From NCBI RefSeq assembly GCF_003473485.1, contig NC_053042.1, positions 43,611,762-43,675,761 on the forward strand: a stretch of DNA of 64,000 bases, given 5' to 3'. Positions 58,760-64,000 of the stretch are shown here, in pieces (within the stretch, counting starts at the first letter, position 1; each line of letters begins with the position of its first letter). Below the pieces are notes generated by a model that searched no databases, was not told the DNA's origin, and saw only the letters and a program-made list of their open reading frames with translations. Origin of the DNA: Medicago truncatula. Lineage: Eukaryota > Streptophyta > Magnoliopsida > Fabales > Fabaceae. A program made the translations under genes and the position numbers.

Positions 58760-59120
58760 CTAGGAACTTTCGGCTAGAGATTTACTTTAAAATTATTATG
58801 GCAATATCCAAGCCAAACAGTCAGGAAACTTAAATTTTGGACAGCGAGAAGCTTCTCACAGAGCGCATATGAAAGAAAGGATGCTTGCCGTTGAAGGTGT
58901 TTTTTTTGCCAGGTATTAGTTTCAAAATAGCTAGGAATTTCTAAATATTAGTTGCCAATTAGCTAGGAAATATTTTGCTAGGCAATTTGCCGCCCCAATC
59001 CATGCTACGGCCAGTATGACAGCTAAATCACGACTAAATGGTAGGTAAATGACTTTGCTAGAAATTAGCTACGTGTTAGCTACGAACATCTCGTAGCAAA
59101 TCCCTGATTTTCTTGTAGTT
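58760..59120 (-). mobile_element. CACTA-like terminal region
   Basis: Read on the minus strand from 59120 the end is AACTACAAGAAAATCAGGGA, one base off the CACTACAAGAAAA terminus of plant CACTA (En/Spm) elements, and continues TTGCTACGAG. The adjoining 350 bp carry many GCTAG(G/A)AA and TAGCTA motifs in both orientations, the subterminal repeats where the transposase binds. The matching opposite end was not found in the window. Confidence 0.55.
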
Positions 59121-59123
59121 ATT

Positions 59124-59876
59124 AAAAAAACCGAAGAGGTAAAAAATTTAAAATAAAATCACTTCACCACTTGCTCAAAAAAAAAAAAGAGTAAGATTTA
59201 AGGTTAAAAATTGCAGCTAAATTTTGATAAAAAAAGTTGCAAACAAATTTAATCATTTTGCATGGAAAGTGTCGTGAACTAAAGAAAGGTCTGTCCTATT
59301 ATATAAGTTAAATAAATTTTTAGTCCTCTGAAATTTTCAAACGCATCACATATCACATTCTCGTCATACCTATTTCCTACATTTTCGGAACCGCTTTAAC
59401 CTTTGACTTGTGTTTTTTGCACATCATTTTCTTCTCAAAATACCAAAATCACATTGGGGTTGGGGGTAGAGTGTACATATTGACGCAGTCGGAAGTGTAG
59501 AATAGCAAGCGCCAAACCTAAAAACCCTCCTACATCATATTCAACTTCAACATCTAAATATCACGGTAAAAGGTCTATAAACTCACGGTTTGCCCACCAC
59601 TCAACCAACACATAAGATATCTTTATCAAACTTATGATACGTAAATCGAACCTCCTTATTACCTACGTGAATACTTGGACATAGATAGCAGTGTGTTTTT
59701 TGTGAAATGGAAAAGAAAAAAAGAATAAAGTAATAAAACTTTTAATATGTAAACAAAGCAATAATATATATAAGGCGTAAGTGCTCACATCACATACATT
59801 ATCTATAACCATGATATATAAGCTATACGTGCATGTAGAAATCAGTAACAAACAGCTATCTTTGATTTGATTCAAA
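59124..59876. other. Spacer 3' of the second glutaredoxin, no gene seen
   Basis: A+T-rich; includes the likely 3' UTR of the minus-strand glutaredoxin. No other feature recognised. Confidence 0.45.
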
Positions 59877-60185
59877 TTAAATCCATATAGCTCCGGCATT
59901 CATGAGCATAGGTACTAACTCATTCCGAAGATGAAGGGTCATGATTCTTTTAGAGCCACCAATGAATTGTTGGCCAATAAACACAGCTGGTACACTTGGT
60001 TGGTACCTTAGCTGAATCAGTGCTCTTTCAATCTGTGTCCCATTTGTTATCTCATCAAGCTCATAAACAATTGGGTTTGCACCAAAGCTTCGTATCAATG
60101 TCATAATGGAGTGGCTCAAACAACATGTGCTCTTGCTGAATATCACCACAGGTTTATCACTTACCATCCTTGTAATCATGTCCAT
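59877..60185 (-). CDS. CC-type glutaredoxin (ROXY class)
   Basis: An intronless 102-residue protein, the standard length. It starts MDMITRMVSDKPVVIFSKST and has active site CCLS at residues 21-24, PSVPAVFIGQQFIGGSKRIM (cis-Pro and glutathione-binding segment), and ends NAGAIWI, a close version of the C-terminal ALWL tail used in TGA/TOPLESS contacts. It is clearly a paralogue of the gene at 52454 (shared KPVVIFSKS.CC, RSFGAN, PSVPAVFIGQQF) on the same strand 7 kb away. Such genes often come in tandem arrays. Monothiol-type chemistry is likely given the class; the partner and target are unknown. A TATATATA run about 107 bp upstream is a suitable TATA box. Confidence 0.95.
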   Translation of the reverse strand: MDMITRMVSDKPVVIFSKSTCCLSHSIMTLIRSFGANPIVYELDEITNGTQIERALIQLRYQPSVPAVFIGQQFIGGSKRIMTLHLRNELVPMLMNAGAIWI

Positions 60186-60290
60186 GATTAGCTAGAATTA
60201 ATTTTGATTAATGTTGATGAAGTAATGTAATGTATTGGAAGAGTTTTGAGCTAATTTTCTATATGTAGAAACTAAGCTCCGATAAAGGGA

Positions 60291-60298
60291 TATATATA
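60291..60298 (-). promoter_or_regulatory. Candidate TATA box of the second glutaredoxin
   Basis: TATATATA about 107 bp upstream of the ATG, with no other TATA-like run closer. Position-based call. Confidence 0.4.
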
Positions 60299-60930
60299 GG
60301 TTGCATTCATAGTGTTGAAGATTGCATATTGTTTGAATGAGATGTCTATATAGTAAAAGAATAAGATCTTAAGAGAAAATTTTAGCGGATTCCCGAGACT
60401 GTTTCTGTTCTGCATGTGTGTTTCTATTCATAACAAGTTGCATTATTAGACAATACATGTGAAGGTAAATATAATGAATCCAAGATTTTCTATAAGATAA
60501 GATTCTTGCTCGTACATAAGGTATATTTTTGTCCATATATCCGGCAATCTAATTAACTACATACTTATTATCACCATAATATGGTTTTGCAACACTAACT
60601 CTGTATATTACTACTTAATTAGCAGTTATAATATATATTGCATGCAAATTACAGAGTAGGCATAAAGCTTTGGCAGGTCTAAATGTTTTTCAACTCCACA
60701 TGAAAGATACCACATTCCATTTTTATGGATGTATTTGATAACATGACAAATTTAAATTAAGAAACAAAAGCATATCTTAAGTTAAGGCTTGAGACACTTC
60801 CTTGGATGAAGGTCAAGGAACTTCTTAATTATCTATATGTAGGCATAGACACTATTTGGTGTTATCCAAAGAACACTTAGATGATACGGTATAAAAACTC
60901 TCTTTCGATTTAACCAGAGGTTTTGAGTTC
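60299..60930. other. Upstream region of the second glutaredoxin, no gene seen
   Basis: A+T-rich, no protein-like frame and no clear repeat. Confidence 0.4.
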
Positions 60931-61116
60931 AAATCCAGTTTTGGGAATGTAACGGTGTTAAATCACTTGCCACCCGTTGCGATCCTACCAATCTCAAAGG
61001 ATTACTCTCTGTTGCAGATGATACTGATTCACACAAAAATGCCACCTATTGCGATCCTACCAAACTCGAATGACTAATCTCTGTAATTACGCCCAAATGA
61101 TACTGATTCACAAAAA
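60931..61116 (+). repeat. SINE-like segment with 72-bp tandem duplication
   Basis: GAGTTCAAATCCAG near 60928-60941 resembles a pol III box B. Downstream, the unit starting GCCACCCGTTGCGATCC at 60969 repeats from 61041 as GCCACCTATTGCGATCC, both ending ATGATACTGATTCACA. Probably a retroposon body with a duplicated 3' part. Confidence 0.45.
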
Positions 61117-62403
61117 AAGTATATTTAGTGTTCCACAAACGCCTGTTTTTGACATTGATGTATGTGTCATATTTAGGAAGAGGAGAGATCAAATTACACC
61201 AATTTAAAGTTACACAAATGGTACATCACTTAATAACGTTTATATATCTCATATAAATTTTAAAACAAAACTAAAATCATTTCATACATTATTAAAGTGC
61301 AATATATTGGGCGGGCCTATCTATGATTGTTTGATAAGAGCAATATATGCTAAAAGCAGTAAGGAAGAGATAGAACTAGAAAATAATGGGAATATATATA
61401 CGAAAAAAGTACTAGAACAAGAAGAGTGTTACTCTCAAGGACAGTACTAATCAGAAGCTAAAGACGACATGATTTTCGATTTAGATTATGCCTTAATTTC
61501 CAGATTAACGTTTAAATGAGTCCTGAACTATTAATAGATTATGACTTACATTAGCTTAACATTTTTCCAGATGCTAAATATATACTATATTCCCACTTCT
61601 GAACTATTTATAGTATGCTCAGAACACAGGTTTAAACGTGTGGAAATATATGTGGTTGTCACAACTTAATTAGATTATGGTCGGTACTTGGTACAGACTA
61701 TTTATCAAACAAAATATGTCAGTGGATTTTGTGGTAAATGGAATCTGAGTATTATATCTTCATGTACGTGAAAAGTTCAAGTTAAAATCTCAGTGCTGAA
61801 TCTGCATATGTTATCGGACTATCAGCTATATATATTGCTTTATAAGTTCTTCAACTTAAAATTAAAAAAATAAAAATCAAACTAGTGCTTTCATAATGCC
61901 ATAGATTATTGAGCATTATTTAATTATCGATTGCTGAAAATAGTTAACTCTTTGGTGCTTTCATTTCGTTTCTGAAAATACACGGACATTTTATAGATTA
62001 CAATCAATCATTCCAAAAAATTATATATACAAAAGGAGTTATTATCCAAAAAAGAAACCAATGATCAGTTAATTTCAAGAGAAAATTAAGTAACAATCTA
62101 TATGGGCATTAGCAGAATTAATGATTATGGATTTTTGAATTCGTCAAACATTTTTATTTTTTTTTTCAAAAAACGAAAAGGGAAAAATAAGAATTTTAAA
62201 AACAAAATGGGGTAGGAGTACAAATTAAGGAGTAAGAAGTAAATATTCATAGAATTTCAGACTTAGTATTGGGCCAGGCTTTGAACTTTGTATACATTGA
62301 GCTACCAAAGCCTGTAATCCATATCAAAGTCTCTTAAATAATTCCTTTGAATTACACGATCAAAAAATCTTCAGATGAGTGAAGTCGTCAAAGAGAAATA
62401 CTT
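61117..62403. other. Spacer, no gene seen
   Basis: A+T-rich without recognisable features on either strand. Confidence 0.4.
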
Positions 62404-62695
62404 CTATTAGGTCAATGTCAATAGAAAAATCGTTGTGGGTGCCATCTTTTAAGAATGTCGGTGTTAAGAGTTTCACATTGAGTGGATAAAAGTGTTTAAT
62501 GTAAGATTTTTGGACATCAAACTTTCTCAACTAATGGATTAATTTACTGCTATTAGGTCAATGTCAATAGAAAAATCGTTATGGACGTCATCTTTTAAGA
62601 ATGTCGGTGTTAGGAGTTTCATATTAAGTGGATAAAAGTGCTCAATGCAAGACTTTTAGACACCAAACTCAGGTCCCTTTTAGACATCAAACAGG
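62404..62695. repeat. 146-bp tandem duplication
   Basis: CTATTAGGTCAATGTCAATA begins at 62404 and again at 62550. The two units stay alignable through TTTTAAGAATGTCGGTGTTA and AGTGGATAAAAGTG but differ at many bases, so the duplication is old. GTGTTAAGAGTTTCACATTG inside resembles the LTR/TRIM start at 32493. Confidence 0.65.
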
Positions 62696-63862
62696 TGCGT
62701 AAAAACTCAGATCGATGGATGAATCAATACGTTAGTAATCGGTCCCTTTTGGATTAACAGAACCTGACACGTTTTAACCCATATTAAGGGATGAGTCCAA
62801 CACGTTACTAACCAAACCACCTTTTCGAGTTATAAAACCATATACTTTCGGGTTTACGAATCCAACCACCACAAAATAGGCCATGTCTAATACCACCCAA
62901 TCTCTAAACAGAAAAAAAACACAGTAAAAAAAAAAAAAACAAGACAACCAAGCGAATTTCAGATCATAAGAGTCCAACAACAACTGATGTGTAAATACAC
63001 CATTAACGAATCAAAAAGCTAGTCCAATGTGAGTAGAATGAAACCTATTGCGAGCAACACCAATGATAACAGCTACACATTAGATTTTGGATGACGTGAC
63101 AATTTCATGTAGAATTTGGATGACGTGTCTAAAGGATAGTTTGAGGGTATGAATTAAGAAATATAATAGATAGATATGAAGAGAAAAATAACTTAAGTTA
63201 CATACATCCAATAAAAAATCAAGCATTGGTGTCAAACTTGCAACAAGAACTACAATTCTTCGTTTAACTAGCCTTGTGGTGGAACTTACATAAACATATA
63301 TAAAACTAAAATGATTTGAGGTCTAATATAAGACCTACGAATTTCAGGGCCTAAAACCCTTGATTTAGCCGCAGCCCCCTTGGGTCGACCTTGAGTTGTG
63401 TTTCTTTTTCTACTAATTTGATTTTGTACCATTATATTTAAAAATAACATTTTAACTATTTTTTTTCCCATTAAAGAAGTTTTTCGGATCAGCCACCGGA
63501 GGTAAGCCATTATTATTAGTACTGCAATTTAGGGGCTAATTGTTGCTTATTTTTTTTAAATAAGAATAAGTTTTAATGGGTTGTAATTGTGTTTGTTTGA
63601 GCTTTATAAACTAACGAGAATCAATTTTTTTAAATAAAATTGAGATACTACTATTTTAGTAGTTTCTAAAATAAAAATATTGTGTGCGCTACCTGAAAAG
63701 GGAAAATCAAAGAGTGGTTTTTCACCATTCCAAATTAATAAATAAAAATTAACCTGTACTTCCCATAAACATCTCTAAAAATAATATAGACTTTTCAAAT
63801 AAGGTAGGTTTGGAGATGTAACATTGACGCTTTTTTTTTTTCTCTTTCTTTCTTCCGCTTAA
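62696..63862. other. Spacer, no gene seen
   Basis: Only short frames. AAGGTAGGTTTGGAGATG near 63801 recurs as AAGGTAGGTTTGAGGATG near 63864, at the edge of the LINE fragment. Confidence 0.4.
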
Positions 63863-64000
63863 TAAGGTAGGTTTGAGGATGTGTATTAGAAATGATGTTG
63901 GTCTAGTTTGTTCTTGCTAAAACGGATTTGTTTGCTCCTCTGTGTGATGTTGATGTGGGGGAGGTCGTCGAGCTACATACAACTTTGGAATGAGTTTCAG
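63863..64000 (+). pseudogene. LINE RNase H-like (RVT_3) fragment, runs off the window
   Basis: Reads MCIRNDVGL, then after a one-base shift FVLAKTDLFAPLCDVDVGEV and VELHTTLE, then a TGA where relatives have Trp, then VS to the window edge. This is the RNase H-like domain found at the end of plant LINEs (family form: G.C.RDD.G.F..AK......D...GE...L..AL.W). The frameshift and stop show it is dead. More may lie beyond 64000. Confidence 0.72.

Overview
This window is plant nuclear DNA: A+T-rich, with GT-AG split genes, long transposon-rich spacers and a eukaryotic tRNA gene. Protein sequences and the style of the repeats suggest a legume close to Medicago. That species call is inference; no search was possible.

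Layout. (1) 1-169 is the last exon of a phi-class glutathione S-transferase (+). It converges on an ATG18/WIPI autophagy gene (-, four exons, 385-2782). (2) 2783-10096 is spacer holding a decayed copia RT fragment, several MITEs and one exon-like open stretch. (3) 10097-10681 is an intronless NF-YB transcription factor (-). (4) 10682-17885 is spacer with an 86-bp tandem duplication, a SINE with clear target-site duplications and a LINE scrap. (5) 17891-20914 is a copia retrotransposon that kept its 5' LTR and gag-protease-integrase but lost RT/RNase H and almost all of the 3' LTR, while keeping a perfect 5-bp target-site duplication. (6) 21851-28748 is a 12-exon MTP6-like cation diffusion facilitator (-). 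(7) 34112-38424 is a seven-exon protein with five CCCH zinc fingers (+). (8) 45247-49308 is a four-exon NPH3/BTB protein (+), followed by tRNA-Arg(ACG) (-). (9) 52454-52780 and 59877-60185 are two related CC-type glutaredoxins (-). Between them lies a mosaic of broken fragments of unrelated genes (O-fucosyltransferase, histidyl-tRNA synthetase, NOP58 and an unrecognised gene), all on the + strand with introns retained, followed by a Mutator-type MITE and a CACTA-like terminus. (10) The window ends in a decayed LINE RNase H-like fragment.

The genes do not form a pathway; they are ordinary neighbours in a gene-plus-transposon landscape. I found no convincing new biological system. The most unusual region is the 54.1-59.1 kb gene-fragment mosaic between the glutaredoxin paralogues, best read as transposon-mediated gene capture. 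Next come a set of very short poly(A)-tailed insertions with flanking duplications, and several MITEs with perfect 9-bp target-site duplications. Exon boundaries were worked out by hand from reading frame and GT/AG sites, and phases add up in every multi-exon gene listed.
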